The notes beneath the pieces are model-generated. The model was given only the letters and a program-made list of their open reading frames with translations. It was not told the DNA's origin and did no database searches. A stretch of 64,000 nucleotides of DNA from Marivivens donghaensis (lineage in GTDB: Bacteria; Pseudomonadota; Alphaproteobacteria; Rhodobacterales; Rhodobacteraceae), in the NCBI RefSeq assembly GCF_011806565.1, contig NZ_JAATOP010000003.1, positions 1 through 64,000 on the forward strand, in the 5' to 3' direction. A program made the translations under genes and the position numbers. Below are positions 10,743 to 21,658 of this stretch, in pieces (within the stretch, counting starts at the first letter, position 1; every line of letters begins with the position of its first letter).

Positions 10743-11141
10743 TCAGGCCATCCCTTGCGGCATGATGACGGGTTGCACCGCATCAATGCGCCAGACGCCG
10801 TCCGTTTCGACCATGAAATAGTCGAAGACCATCACCGAGCCTTGGCCATCGCTGACCATGACACGCTGGACCCAATGTTCTGCATCCTGCCGCAGGTCGA
10901 GGTAGCGGACGTCCTCGTTGTTCCAGATCGTCTCGTAGCCGTATTCGACCATGTGGCCAAAGTTCTGCGGGGTCTGGAACATCTGTTGAAGACCGGGGCT
11001 GGCAAAGCCGAACGCCGTCGGGATGTCGCGCGCAATGAACGCGTCCATCTGCTGGTCGATGATGCCTTGAATGCCGTCGGTATCCTGCGCGGCCAGCGGG
11101 CTGGCAACGAGCGCGAGTAGGAGACTTGTCGTTCTGATCAT
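10743..11141 (-). CDS. DUF4864 domain-containing secreted protein
   Basis: The 132-residue product has a cleavable signal peptide (MIRTTSLLLALVASPLAAQ) and then a small alpha+beta domain of the SnoaL/NTF2-like kind: IDQQMDAFIARDIPTAF near the start and the late WRIDAVQP strand, as in DUF4864 proteins. The start at 11141 is preceded by GGAGGATACAGAC. The fold suggests binding of a small ligand in the periplasm, but no function is known. A perfect 14-bp palindrome (GCACCGTACGGTGC, 10729-10742) follows the stop directly. Confidence 0.75.
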   Translation of the reverse strand: MIRTTSLLLALVASPLAAQDTDGIQGIIDQQMDAFIARDIPTAFGFASPGLQQMFQTPQNFGHMVEYGYETIWNNEDVRYLDLRQDAEHWVQRVMVSDGQGSVMVFDYFMVETDGVWRIDAVQPVIMPQGMA

Positions 11142-11245
11142 GTCTGTATCCTCCGATACCAAAGGATACGCCGGAAATCCGGTTTTGGTTCAGGCACGGG
11201 CCCGAAAGTGGCGCTGCGGGCGATTTTCCGCCCGCAGCCGCTGAT

Positions 11246-12832
11246 TTATCTGGCCGAAACCAGTTTGCCTGCGAGGCCATCCTCGATCAGGCGGATCGAG
11301 TTCTCGATGCCGTAGAGCGCGATGAAGCCGCCGAAGCGCGGGCCTTGGCTGTCGCCGAGCAGCACTTCGTAGAGCGCCTTGAACCATTCGCGCAGGTTCT
11401 CGAAGCCATGCTCCTTGCCGACGGCGAACACCATCGACTGAAGCTCTTCGCCGTCCGCAGCGCCGTCCCATGCCTTGAGGCGGGCCAGCATGTCTTCCAT
11501 CGCAGCGCGTTCCTGATCGGTCGGCGCGCGGAAGGTTTTCGTCGGCTTAACGAAGTCGTGGTAGTAGCGGACGGCAAATCCGGCGGCCTGATCGAGGTCC
11601 GGATGGGTGTCCGCAGCGGCTTCGGGTGCATAGCGCTTGATGAAGCCCCACATGGTTTCTTTGTCTTCGGCACCCGAAACAGACGCGAGGTTCAGCAGCA
11701 TGGCGAACGGCACGACCATCTTCGACTCCGGCACGTCGCCGTTGTGAATATGGTAGACGGGGTTCGCGAGTTGGCCCTTCTCGTCTTGCGTCGGATAGGC
11801 CTTCAGCTGCTGGTGATACTCGTCCACCATGCGCGGGATCACATCGAAATGCAGGCGCTTGGCGGTCTTGGGCTTGAGGAACATGAAGTACGACAGCGAC
11901 TCGGTCGAGGCGTAGGTCAGCCACTCGTCGATCGAGATGCCGTTGCCCTTGGACTTCGAGATCTTCTCGCCGTTCGCATCAAGGAACAGCTCGTACACCA
12001 TGTGGTTCGGCTTCTTCGCGCCGAGGATCTCCGAAATGCGGTCGTAGATCGCGGTGTTGGTGGAGTGGTCCTTGCCGTACATCTCGAAATCGACGTTCAG
12101 CGCAGCCCAGCGCGCACCGAAGTCCGGCTTCCACTGGAATTTCACGTTGCCGCCAGTGACGGGCAGGGTCCATTCCTTGCCGTCCTCGTCGTCGAACGTG
12201 ATGGTGTAGTTCTCTTTGTTCACTTCCTTCATCGGCACGTACAGAACGCGGCCGGTTTCGGGGTGGATCGGCAGGAAGATCGAGTAGGTCGCCTGACGCT
12301 CTTCGCGCAGGGACTTCAGCATGACCTTCATGATGTCATCGTACTTGTCGACGGCGCGCTTCAGCACTTCGTCGAACTGACCCGACTTGTAGAACTCGGT
12401 TGCCGAATAGAATTCGTAATCGAACCCGAAGGTATCGAGGAAGCGGCGCAGCATCGCGTTGTTATGCTCGCCAAACGACGGGAATTCCTCGAACGGGTCG
12501 GGAACCGAGGTCAGCGGCTTCTGCTCGTGCTCTTTCAGCATGTCCTGGTTCGGCACGTTGCCCGGCACCTTGCGCATACCGTCAAGGTCGTCCGAGAAGC
12601 AAATCAGGCGGGTCGGGATGTCCGAAATCTTGTGGAAAGCATTGCGGATCATGGTCGTGCGCAGCACTTCGCCGAAGGTGCCGATGTGCGGCAGACCCGA
12701 CGGGCCGTAGCCGGTTTCAAACAGAACGTAGCCCTTTTCGGGCGGTGCTTTCTCATAGCGTTTCAGCAGGGCGCGGGCTTCTTCGAACGGCCAGGCCTTA
12801 CTTTCCATCGCTACTTCGCGCACGTCGGTCAT
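11246..12832 (-). CDS. lysK: Lysine--tRNA ligase, class I
   Basis: This 528-residue enzyme attaches lysine to tRNA-Lys. It belongs to the archaeal-like class I group, not the common bacterial class II LysS. It has the class I HIGH-type motif as PHIGT near residue 50 and the KMSKS loop as KISKSKG around residue 288. A zinc-finger insertion is not obvious. Many alphaproteobacteria use this class I form. The ATG at 12832 has GGAG nine bases upstream; a GTG nine bases earlier is less likely. No second lysyl-tRNA synthetase is seen in the window. Confidence 0.95.
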   Translation of the reverse strand: MTDVREVAMESKAWPFEEARALLKRYEKAPPEKGYVLFETGYGPSGLPHIGTFGEVLRTTMIRNAFHKISDIPTRLICFSDDLDGMRKVPGNVPNQDMLKEHEQKPLTSVPDPFEEFPSFGEHNNAMLRRFLDTFGFDYEFYSATEFYKSGQFDEVLKRAVDKYDDIMKVMLKSLREERQATYSIFLPIHPETGRVLYVPMKEVNKENYTITFDDEDGKEWTLPVTGGNVKFQWKPDFGARWAALNVDFEMYGKDHSTNTAIYDRISEILGAKKPNHMVYELFLDANGEKISKSKGNGISIDEWLTYASTESLSYFMFLKPKTAKRLHFDVIPRMVDEYHQQLKAYPTQDEKGQLANPVYHIHNGDVPESKMVVPFAMLLNLASVSGAEDKETMWGFIKRYAPEAAADTHPDLDQAAGFAVRYYHDFVKPTKTFRAPTDQERAAMEDMLARLKAWDGAADGEELQSMVFAVGKEHGFENLREWFKALYEVLLGDSQGPRFGGFIALYGIENSIRLIEDGLAGKLVSAR

Positions 12833-12941
12833 CTGTTTCACTCCATCGGTCTACTGCCACCACGGCAGGCTCAAGCGCTCTCCCTATTGCGGGAGTGCTC
12901 CGGCGTCAATAAATGAAGGGTGTAACACAACGGAGAAGACC

Positions 12942-13361
12942 ATGACCGCCGACAGTTCACTGACCGCCCAGGATGCACTCGTCGCCCTGATGATCGCCGT
13001 TTCCGCCAGTGACGAGGATATCCGCACCGCCGAACTCGTCCGGATCAACAACATGATCAACCACCTACCGGTGTTTCACGACTACGACGAAGAGCGTCTG
13101 CCCGCCGTATCGCGCACCGTTTTCGACCTGCTGGGCGAAGAAGACGGCCTCGACGCGCTGTTCGGTCTGATCCGCGACGCGCTGCCCGAGCGTATGAGCG
13201 AAACCGCCTACGCGCTGGCCTGTGACGTCGCCGCCGCAGATGGCCGTATCGAAGGCGCAGAGGCACGTATGCTCGAAGAGATCCGTCACGAGATGGCCGT
13301 CGACCGCCTGCACGCCGCCGCGATCGAACGCGGCGCCCGTGCGCGTCACATGACCATGTAA
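12942..13361 (+). CDS. TerB-family tellurite resistance-like protein
   Basis: This 139-residue all-helical protein has the TerB/DjlA-like signature: an N-terminal helix with DALVALMIAVSASDEDIRTAE, two acidic metal-binding-like turns (ASDEDI and AADGRIEGAEARML), and an EI helix at the end. TerB domains are thought to bind divalent metal and mediate protein contacts. The gene is alone, with no other ter genes nearby, so tellurite resistance should not be assumed. GGAG precedes the ATG. Confidence 0.8.
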   Translation: MTADSSLTAQDALVALMIAVSASDEDIRTAELVRINNMINHLPVFHDYDEERLPAVSRTVFDLLGEEDGLDALFGLIRDALPERMSETAYALACDVAAADGRIEGAEARMLEEIRHEMAVDRLHAAAIERGARARHMTM

Positions 13362-13364
13362 GCC

Positions 13365-14849
13365 TTAGAAATCGGCCCAGCGCTGGAGCAGCACCTGCTG
13401 TAGCCGCTTGGCCTTACCGTTGTAGCTGGCCGCTCCCTGTGGGCGGCCAGCTTCCGTTTCGGCAAAGGCTTCGCGCCGCGGCAGGTCGCCGCTGAAGATG
13501 GCAAACGACAGCTCGCGGCCATCCTTGGTATGCACATAGCCCGCCAATGCGGAAACGAAGTTCAGCGTACCTGTCTTCGCCTCGACATGTGCGGCGGTGT
13601 TGATCGGCGTTCCTTCGACATCCCGCAGCACGATGTTCTTCAGAAGCGGTCGCAGCAGATCCTGCACGTCCGGCGCATTCAGCAGGCCGACCAGAGACGC
13701 TGGCGTAATCCGCGAGTCCGGATTGAGGCCGCAATGATCCATCAGCCGCACCGTCGCGCCCGTCCGCTCGAAAATCCACTGCCGCATCTCGGCGGCGGAG
13801 GATTTCAGATCAGCCGGAATCCCCGTGCGCTGGGCGGTCGCGGTGAGGCCAAGCACTTCGGCAGTCAGGTTGGTCGAATACTTCAGGCAGTCCTTCACCA
13901 CGACATCCAGCGGCTCGCTGAGGTATTGGAGGAACGGCTCGTCCGTCGGCGCAGCCTCGGCCCTTACCGGCTCGGACAGCTTGATGCCCTTGCTGCGCGC
14001 AATGCTGTGGAACACGTCGCCCGCATAGAGGTCAGGATGCCTCACAGGTAGCCAATAGCCGCCGCCTTCGCCAAGCGCCGCCTTCGACACGGTCCAATCA
14101 TCGTGGTCGTCGTCGTTCTCATAGGTGTAGATCGGGGTGGAGCGGTCGATGACCTCCATCCGCGCGACCTCGACGGAGGGGCTGAATTTCTCGGACCGCG
14201 CGTCCATGGTCACATCGTAGCTGCTGCCCGTCCGCGCCCATTCGAAGAACACGCGGTTATAATTCAGGTTCAGCCCCGAAACGGCGGGGTTATAGCCAAG
14301 GTGATCAAGCTGCTCGGGCTCGATCTCTTCGACGTAGGGCAGGGCGCCGCCCCAGACCTGAAACGCGCCGGTCACTTCCTTGACGCCCGCATCCACCAGC
14401 ATCTGCGCAAGCTCGCCCAGATTATCCGTGGTCAGCGTCGGATCCCCGCCGCCGACAAGCACCAGATCACCGTCCAGCACGCCTTCTTCGCTGATCGGAC
14501 CCGTTGCGACCAGTTGCGTGGTAAACCGGTACTCCGCGCCCAGCGTCTCCAGCGCATAAAGGCTGGTCACAACTTTCGCCACGCTCGCGGGCGGCATGGC
14601 GGTGAGCGGCTGGTACTGTTCGAGTATCTCGCCCGTCGCAGTGTCCGTCACGATGACACCGGTCAGTCCCGTCAGCCCTGCCTCGAAGATATACTGGTCG
14701 AGGTTCGGCCTCAGACGCGGGCGTTCGGGAACGTCCGGCGCACGCGCCAGCGGCGGCATCGAAGTCAGTGGAGCATTGGCCAGCGCCGCGGTTGCGGACA
14801 GGCTCAGAAGCCCGCCAAGGGCCGCGCGTCGGGACAATTGTGTTTTCAT
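13365..14849 (-). CDS. dacB: D-alanyl-D-alanine carboxypeptidase/endopeptidase (PBP4, peptidase S13)
   Basis: A 494-residue penicillin-binding protein that trims or hydrolyses peptidoglycan cross-links in the periplasm. It has an N-terminal export signal with a twin-arginine-like SRRAALGG, the catalytic SxxK as SVAK near residue 89, the SxN as STN near residue 325, and KTG near residue 430, in the order and spacing of the S13 family. It lies 43 bases downstream of nadD on the same strand, so the two may be cotranscribed. Confidence 0.93.
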   Translation of the reverse strand: MKTQLSRRAALGGLLSLSATAALANAPLTSMPPLARAPDVPERPRLRPNLDQYIFEAGLTGLTGVIVTDTATGEILEQYQPLTAMPPASVAKVVTSLYALETLGAEYRFTTQLVATGPISEEGVLDGDLVLVGGGDPTLTTDNLGELAQMLVDAGVKEVTGAFQVWGGALPYVEEIEPEQLDHLGYNPAVSGLNLNYNRVFFEWARTGSSYDVTMDARSEKFSPSVEVARMEVIDRSTPIYTYENDDDHDDWTVSKAALGEGGGYWLPVRHPDLYAGDVFHSIARSKGIKLSEPVRAEAAPTDEPFLQYLSEPLDVVVKDCLKYSTNLTAEVLGLTATAQRTGIPADLKSSAAEMRQWIFERTGATVRLMDHCGLNPDSRITPASLVGLLNAPDVQDLLRPLLKNIVLRDVEGTPINTAAHVEAKTGTLNFVSALAGYVHTKDGRELSFAIFSGDLPRREAFAETEAGRPQGAASYNGKAKRLQQVLLQRWADF

Positions 14850-14891
14850 GGCCTGAAGCTAGCTCGCACCCCATAGCCAATCAATGACAGG

Positions 14892-15491
14892 TTATGTCCA
14901 TTCTCCTCGCGCACGGATCGCGGACGATGACGCTTCCGAGAGCGGGAGGTTCACATAGCACCACTTCGGCGCATCCGAGCGGCCAAGCTGCCACGACCGC
15001 CGCGCCGAAAGCCGCGCATCGGAGTAGACCCGCGCTGCTTTGGACGTCTTTGCAGCCAGCAGATACCCCGGACGTGCGATCACGCCTACAGGAACGCTGT
15101 CCATGATCGTCTTCCAGTCCTGCCATTTGTCGAATTGCACGAGGTTGTCGGCCCCCATCAGCCAGACGAACTTTACCCCCGGATACCGCCTGCGCAGCGC
15201 CGCGATGGTTTCAGCGGTGTAGCGGGTGCCGAGCCTCTGTTCGATCCCCGTCACGGTCACTCGCGGATGATCCATGATATCCGTCGCAGCCGCGATGCGC
15301 CGCTCGATCGCGGCAGGCCCGTGTTCTTTAAGCGGATTGCCCGGCGATACCATCCACCACACGCGGTCCAGCCCGAAACGGCGTAGCGCCGCGAGCGTAA
15401 TCGCGACGTGCCCTTCGTGCGCAGGATCGAACGATCCGCCAAGCAGACCAATGACCTGTCCCGGCTTTGCTATGGGGTATCCTAGAACCAT
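14892..15491 (-). CDS. nadD: Nicotinate-nucleotide adenylyltransferase
   Basis: NadD transfers AMP from ATP to nicotinate mononucleotide in NAD synthesis. The 199-residue product has the nucleotidyltransferase motif [11 protein letters not shown] near residue 18, the substrate motif [11 protein letters not shown], the WLMGADNL motif, and the C-terminal SSSAIR (the family ISxTxIR). It is upstream of dacB on the same strand. In many alphaproteobacteria nadD is near rsfS and rlmH; they are not here. Confidence 0.94.
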   Translation of the reverse strand: MVLGYPIAKPGQVIGLLGGSFDPAHEGHVAITLAALRRFGLDRVWWMVSPGNPLKEHGPAAIERRIAAATDIMDHPRVTVTGIEQRLGTRYTAETIAALRRRYPGVKFVWLMGADNLVQFDKWQDWKTIMDSVPVGVIARPGYLLAAKTSKAARVYSDARLSARRSWQLGRSDAPKWCYVNLPLSEASSSAIRARGEWT

Positions 15492-15543
15492 TCCGCCTCA
15501 TTATCGCGCCTACGTGATAGCGCAAGAGGGCAAAGCAAACCCC

Positions 15544-17133
15544 TCAGCCGCTGTCGCCCGAACGCGGCACATAGTCAAAGCGGGTAAACCGCGCCTCGCG
15601 GGCCTGTCCTGTGATATCCATGCAGATCATCCCGACGAAAGCGCCGGTGAAAGATCCATGCTCGCCGCGTCCGCCTTCGTCCGAGACCAGTGTCGCATCC
15701 AGCTCCGGCCCGACCTTTTCCCAGTCGCCCCGTTTGATCCAGAACTGCTGGGTGGTGCCATCGACCGTCACCCGCAGATCGACCGCCCCGTCACCGATCG
15801 CAATCGGATCACCATGCCACGTCAGCGCGCCATCCGGATCGCCGAGGCAGGAATAGATGTGTAGCACCCGCCCGATGCCCTCTTCATGACTGACAAGGCA
15901 CGCGTGGAATTTGAAACGGTTGTAGTAGGTCGTGAGGCCCGCCGACTGCTGATAGGTCTCAGGCGCGAACTTAACGGTGGTCTCTGCAGTATAGAAGTGA
16001 TCCTCCTGCCGCCGCGCGACCAGCGCTTGCTCGAACCACGAGCCGATGCTTTCCCGCCCGATCAGCGTCAGTGCATCGACATCCTCGCGGAAAATGCGTT
16101 CCGTCTCAGGCGTCCGCAACCACTGGAACTCGGGCGGCAGCGCATCACCCAGCGTCCGCTTCACCGCCTGACGAGCACGCGGCTCCACCGCGACAGGCGA
16201 CGGCACCTCTTCCCGCGCCAGCATCCCGCCCTGTTCAAGCCACAGCCAGCCGTCCTCCCAGACAACCTTCTCCAGCCCCGTCTCCCGCCCGAGCGGGCAG
16301 TACGGCTTCCCGTCTTTCCACAGCGGCCGCCCCATCAGAAACGAGTGGTAATGCTCGCCCCAATGCGTCTCCACATACTGCCCATGACCGGTCCGCTGAA
16401 TGGGGTTGTCAGTCCCTTTGGCTGAAATCACATGCTTCGCCGGATGGTCCTCATACGGCCCGCGAATGTCCCGCGCCCGCGACATCGTGACAGCGTGGTC
16501 ATACCCCGTGCCGCCCTCTGCCGTGGTCAGGTAATAGTAGCCACCCCGTTTGAACAAATGCGGCGCCTCGGTCAGCCCGCGGTCCGTACCCGCATAGATA
16601 TTCGTCACCTCACCGCTCAGCCCACGCTCCGGCGACCACTCCTGCAAGAGTATCCCGTCAAACGCCGCATGAGCCGGATTGCACCCCTTGGGGCGGTGAT
16701 TCCAACGCATGTTGACGAACCACTTCCGCCCGTCGTCATCGTGGAACAGCGACGGATCGAAGCCGGAGCTGTTCACATACCACGGATCGCTCCACTCCCC
16801 GTCCACGCTCTCGCAGCAGGTGATGTAGTTATGCGCATCCTTGAAACTGCCGTCGAAGCGCTTCACGTCGGTATAAACCAGCCAGAACTTCTCGCCGTCG
16901 TGGCTCAGACACGGCGCCCAGATTCCGCAGCTATCGGGATTGCCGCGCATATCCAGTAGCGCCGCGCGGCTCAGCGGACGCGCCACCAGATCCCAGTTCA
17001 CCAGATCGCGCGAATGGTAAATGCAAACACCCGGATACCACTCGAAAGTGGAGGTCGCGAGGTAGTAATCCTCGCCCACGCGCAGGAATGACGGATCGGG
17101 GTTGAACCCCGGTAAAACCGGATTGCGGATCAT
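15544..17133 (-). CDS. Glycoside hydrolase family 43 protein (beta-xylosidase/arabinosidase type)
   Basis: The 529-residue product has a five-bladed propeller domain starting with the catalytic-base motif NPVLPGFNPDPS. It goes on through the WAPCL and EAPHLFKRGGYYYL segments that hold the other acidic residues, and has a C-terminal beta-sandwich from about residue 330. This two-domain form is typical of XynB-like GH43 beta-xylosidases. There is no signal peptide, so it would act on short xylo- or arabino-oligosaccharides in the cytoplasm. The ATG at 17133 begins the conserved domain. No sugar transporter or xyl genes are adjacent. Confidence 0.9.
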   Translation of the reverse strand: MIRNPVLPGFNPDPSFLRVGEDYYLATSTFEWYPGVCIYHSRDLVNWDLVARPLSRAALLDMRGNPDSCGIWAPCLSHDGEKFWLVYTDVKRFDGSFKDAHNYITCCESVDGEWSDPWYVNSSGFDPSLFHDDDGRKWFVNMRWNHRPKGCNPAHAAFDGILLQEWSPERGLSGEVTNIYAGTDRGLTEAPHLFKRGGYYYLTTAEGGTGYDHAVTMSRARDIRGPYEDHPAKHVISAKGTDNPIQRTGHGQYVETHWGEHYHSFLMGRPLWKDGKPYCPLGRETGLEKVVWEDGWLWLEQGGMLAREEVPSPVAVEPRARQAVKRTLGDALPPEFQWLRTPETERIFREDVDALTLIGRESIGSWFEQALVARRQEDHFYTAETTVKFAPETYQQSAGLTTYYNRFKFHACLVSHEEGIGRVLHIYSCLGDPDGALTWHGDPIAIGDGAVDLRVTVDGTTQQFWIKRGDWEKVGPELDATLVSDEGGRGEHGSFTGAFVGMICMDITGQAREARFTRFDYVPRSGDSG

Positions 17134-17166
17134 GAAATCAGGGCCTCCCCGCCCCTTCATTCTGAT

Positions 17167-17216
17167 AAAAATACCTCGGGGGTGCGGGGGCAGAGCCCCC
17201 CGCTGTCCGTCAGGAC
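17167..17216. repeat. Dispersed GC-rich intergenic element, copy 1
   Basis: The stretch contains AAAAATACCTCGGGGGT followed by a hairpin made of GCGGGGGC and GCCCCCCGC around AGA. A related element (AAATATCCCGGGGGT with GGGGGC and GCCCCC arms) occurs at 55958-56029. It fills the gap between the aldo/keto reductase and GH43 genes and may also act as a weak terminator. Confidence 0.5.
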
Positions 17217-17217
17217 A

Positions 17218-18255
17218 TCAATCCTCAAGTTCGGCCGATTTGGCCCAGAGGTTGATCTTCTCTTCGTCGGCGTATTCGTCGATCTGGGCGAGTTCCTCTG
17301 CTGTGAACTCCAGATTGCCGATCGCGCCGCAGCAGTCGGTGACCTGCTCGGGGCGGGATGCGCCGATGAGGGCGGTGGTGATGCCGCCGTCGCGCAGCAC
17401 CCATGCAATCGCCATCTGGGCGAGGGTCTGCCCGCGCTTGGCAGCGATCTCGTTCAGTGCTCGGATATTGTCGATCGCCTGATCCGACAGCATGTTCGGG
17501 TCGAGCGATTTGTCCTGCGCCGCGCGGCTGTCCTTGGGAATGCCGCCGAGGTACTTTTTGGTCAGCATCCCCTGCGCGAGCGGGGTGAAGGCAATCGAAC
17601 CGACGCCGAGTTCTTTCAGCGTGTCCTTCAGCCCATCGGTCTCTACCCAGCGGTTCAGCATGTTGTAGCTGGGCTGGTGGATGAGGCAGGGCGTGCCGAG
17701 GTCCTGGAGGATCGCGACAGCCTCGCGGGTGCGCTCCGAATTATAGGACGAGATACCTGCATAAAGGGCACGGCCCGAACGCACGATGTAATCGAGCGCC
17801 ATCATCGTCTCTTCGAGCGGCGTGTCGGGGTCGAAGCGGTGCGAATAGAAGATATCGACGTAATCGAGGCCCATGCGCTTGAGCGACTGGTCGCAGGACG
17901 ACACGAGGTACTTGCGGCTGCCCCACTCGCCGTAGGGGCCGTCCCACATGTGATAGCCCGCCTTGGACGAGATAATCAGCTCGTCGCGGTAGCCTGCAAA
18001 GTCGTTCGCGAGGATGTCGCCGAACGCTTCTTCGGCACTGCCCGGAGGCGGGCCGTAGTTGTTCGCGAGGTCGAAGTGCGTGATGCCGTTGTCGAATGCG
18101 GTCTGGCAGATCGCGCGCTTGGTCTGGTGCGGTGTGTCGTGGCCAAAGTTGTGCCACAGGCCGATGGAAACGGCGGGCAGCTTCACGCCCGAGTTGCCGC
18201 AGCGGCGGTAGACCATCTTTTCATAGCGGTCTTCGGCGGGTGTATATTTCGTCAT
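17218..18255 (-). CDS. Aldo/keto reductase, YghZ/MgrA-like (L-glyceraldehyde 3-phosphate reductase type)
   Basis: A 345-residue NADPH-dependent reductase with the aldo/keto reductase barrel. The catalytic tetrad is visible as Asp and Tyr in HFDLANNYG, Lys in ISSKAGYHMWDGPYGEWG, and His in YSHRFDP. The GPYGEWGSRKYL segment and LAQGMLTKKYL loop are marks of the YghZ subgroup, which detoxifies L-glyceraldehyde 3-phosphate and other aldehydes. The C-terminal IGASRPEQV helix binds the cofactor. It is transcribed as a single gene; no partner is seen. Confidence 0.9.
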   Translation of the reverse strand: MTKYTPAEDRYEKMVYRRCGNSGVKLPAVSIGLWHNFGHDTPHQTKRAICQTAFDNGITHFDLANNYGPPPGSAEEAFGDILANDFAGYRDELIISSKAGYHMWDGPYGEWGSRKYLVSSCDQSLKRMGLDYVDIFYSHRFDPDTPLEETMMALDYIVRSGRALYAGISSYNSERTREAVAILQDLGTPCLIHQPSYNMLNRWVETDGLKDTLKELGVGSIAFTPLAQGMLTKKYLGGIPKDSRAAQDKSLDPNMLSDQAIDNIRALNEIAAKRGQTLAQMAIAWVLRDGGITTALIGASRPEQVTDCCGAIGNLEFTAEELAQIDEYADEEKINLWAKSAELED

Positions 18256-18306
18256 CTGGAATCCTCCCCGTGGTCACTAAAACGATTTAGACCACTTCAG
18301 GCAAGA

Positions 18307-19401
18307 CTACCCATCTCTGCTGGCAAGAAAACGGCCGAAATTGTGCCATTCCTCTATATTTGCGCACAGAACCCGCACGACAACCAGGAATGGAACGGCA
18401 AGGAACGCGCCCGCAAAGCCCCAGAGCCAGATCCAGAACATCACCATGAGGAAAACAGCGATGGTGTTCAGCTCCAGCCGTTTGCCGACGAACAGCGGCG
18501 TGACGAAGTTCGCTTCGATCGCGTTGAGGACGAAGTATGAGAAGGGAGGAAGGAACGCTTCGCCGACTGTGTCAAAGGACACGAGTGCGACCATGCCCAC
18601 GCCGATCATGCCGATGATCGGGCCCACGAACGGCAGGTAGTTCAGGAGCGCCGCAGCAACGCCCCAAACCGCAGGCATCGGCAGGCCGAGATACCAGCAG
18701 GCCACGCCGACCGAGAAGCCGAGCAACATGTTGATTAAGGTGATCGAGGCAAGATAGCGGGAAATCTGGTGCTCAACATCCCGCGCCACAGCCAGCGCGC
18801 GGCGCTTGTCCGAGAAACGGGGCATGACCTCGACGATGCGCCTTTGAACAAGGTCGTCGGAGGCGAGGATGAACAGCGCCAGCAGCATCGCGCCGCCGAA
18901 GGTCGATGCAATCGTAACCATCTGGTTCGTGACCATCGCTAGGATGTCGATGCGTTCGTCCGCAACAGGCGCAGGGGCGTCCGATGCGCCGTCACCCGAC
19001 GCCATATCGGCAATGTTTTCGCCCATCTCGCGGACTTCGGCGATCTTTTCGATGACTTCGCGCCCTTTGATTTTCACATCCAGAGCGATCTGCGGCGCAT
19101 TGGCAAGCAGGTCGGTCACCGGCTGTTTCAGCGCAAGCGCGCCCGCGACCGTCAGCGAGGTCACGACGAACACAATCAGCATCGCGGCGATGGGGGCGGA
19201 AAAGCCGACGCGCTTCATCCCCCGCACCAGCGGGCTCAGAAGAAGCGCCATCAAAACGCCGAGCATGACAGGCAGAATGATGCCCCGCGCAAAATAGGCA
19301 GTCGTCAGCAGGACGATGATGGTGAGTCCGAAAAGGAGGCGGCGAATGGAGCCGAGATAGAAAATCGCAGTTTCGAATTCGTCTTCGTGTCGTTCGTTCA
19401 T
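18307..19401 (-). CDS. AI-2E family transporter (PerM-like)
   Basis: The 364-residue membrane protein has three N-terminal helices, a soluble region of about 100 residues (around 95-160, rich in acidic residues), then five helices. The family signature is LNYLPFVGPIIGMI near residue 255, followed by the LNAIEANFVTPLFVGKRLELNT motif. Family members have been linked to autoinducer-2 export or Na+/H+ antiport; which applies here is unknown. It is divergent from ettA. Confidence 0.88.
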   Translation of the reverse strand: MNERHEDEFETAIFYLGSIRRLLFGLTIIVLLTTAYFARGIILPVMLGVLMALLLSPLVRGMKRVGFSAPIAAMLIVFVVTSLTVAGALALKQPVTDLLANAPQIALDVKIKGREVIEKIAEVREMGENIADMASGDGASDAPAPVADERIDILAMVTNQMVTIASTFGGAMLLALFILASDDLVQRRIVEVMPRFSDKRRALAVARDVEHQISRYLASITLINMLLGFSVGVACWYLGLPMPAVWGVAAALLNYLPFVGPIIGMIGVGMVALVSFDTVGEAFLPPFSYFVLNAIEANFVTPLFVGKRLELNTIAVFLMVMFWIWLWGFAGAFLAVPFLVVVRVLCANIEEWHNFGRFLASRDG

Positions 19402-19546
19402 CGCGATCCCAGACCCAGCACACTACCCATCGGCAACGCGCGTGCTGCGATACATGTTCCGTCCCTTGAAAAATAAGGCTGGCCGGACGGATTGCCCCTT
19501 GCGGGTGGCATCGCTATTTAGGGGCCAAGCAATCAAAGGATCAGCA

Positions 19547-21202
<1,656 letters not shown>

Positions 21203-21224
21203 TTCAATCAGATACGGTGAACGG

Positions 21225-21256
21225 AAACCGCGTCCCATCGGGGCGCGGTTTTGCTT
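21225..21256 (+). terminator. Intrinsic terminator of ettA
   Basis: AAACCGCGTCCC (21225-21236) pairs with GGGGCGCGGTTT (21240-21251), with one T-G wobble and an ATC loop, and is followed by TGCTTTT. Confidence 0.85.
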
Positions 21257-21429
21257 TTACGGGAATCGCCACCTCCGCAAATTCAAAAAAGTTGAAAAAT
21301 TTGGGCAAATCGGCGGAACTTTTCCGGCGGTAGGCGAGTTTCCACTCACTAAAATGCAAACTGTTTGATTAATGTCACGTTGATGTGGCCTACTCCGTCC
21401 CAACAAGAACAAGACTTGGGATGGAATAA

Positions 21430-21636
21430 ATGGGACTCTGCTTCATGGTGAGCGCCGCTGTACTCGTCGGTGCACTTAGCCTGAACATGGTTGGCCTGGT
21501 CGGCCTCTGGGGCGTTATCGGCCTCTTCATGGTCACGACCCTGATCACCGCAACGATGTCGGTCGTTCGCAGCTTCCGCGAAGAAGGCGAAGTGATCCGC
21601 ATCACTGCGCAGCCGGCACTCCGCCGCTCTTTCTGA
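21430..21636 (+). CDS. Small two-helix membrane protein of unknown function
   Basis: The 68-residue product is almost entirely two hydrophobic helices (residues 4-24 and 26-46) joined by a short turn, followed by a basic/polar tail (RSFREEGEVIRI and RRSF). The gene has its own AT-rich leader after the ettA terminator, with no strong ribosome binding site (GGATGG is eight bases before the ATG). It ends 22 bases before the convergent pcaB. The codon use looks like that of real genes and the hydrophobic pattern is hard to get by chance, but no family is recognised. Confidence 0.6.
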   Translation: MGLCFMVSAAVLVGALSLNMVGLVGLWGVIGLFMVTTLITATMSVVRSFREEGEVIRITAQPALRRSF

Positions 21637-21658
21637 TTTTACAGATTTCCGAAGGCGC

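Noticed and set aside
12942-13361. Tellurite resistance determinant
   Set aside because: Only a TerB-like domain is present, with no terACDE genes nearby; the domain is used widely for other purposes.
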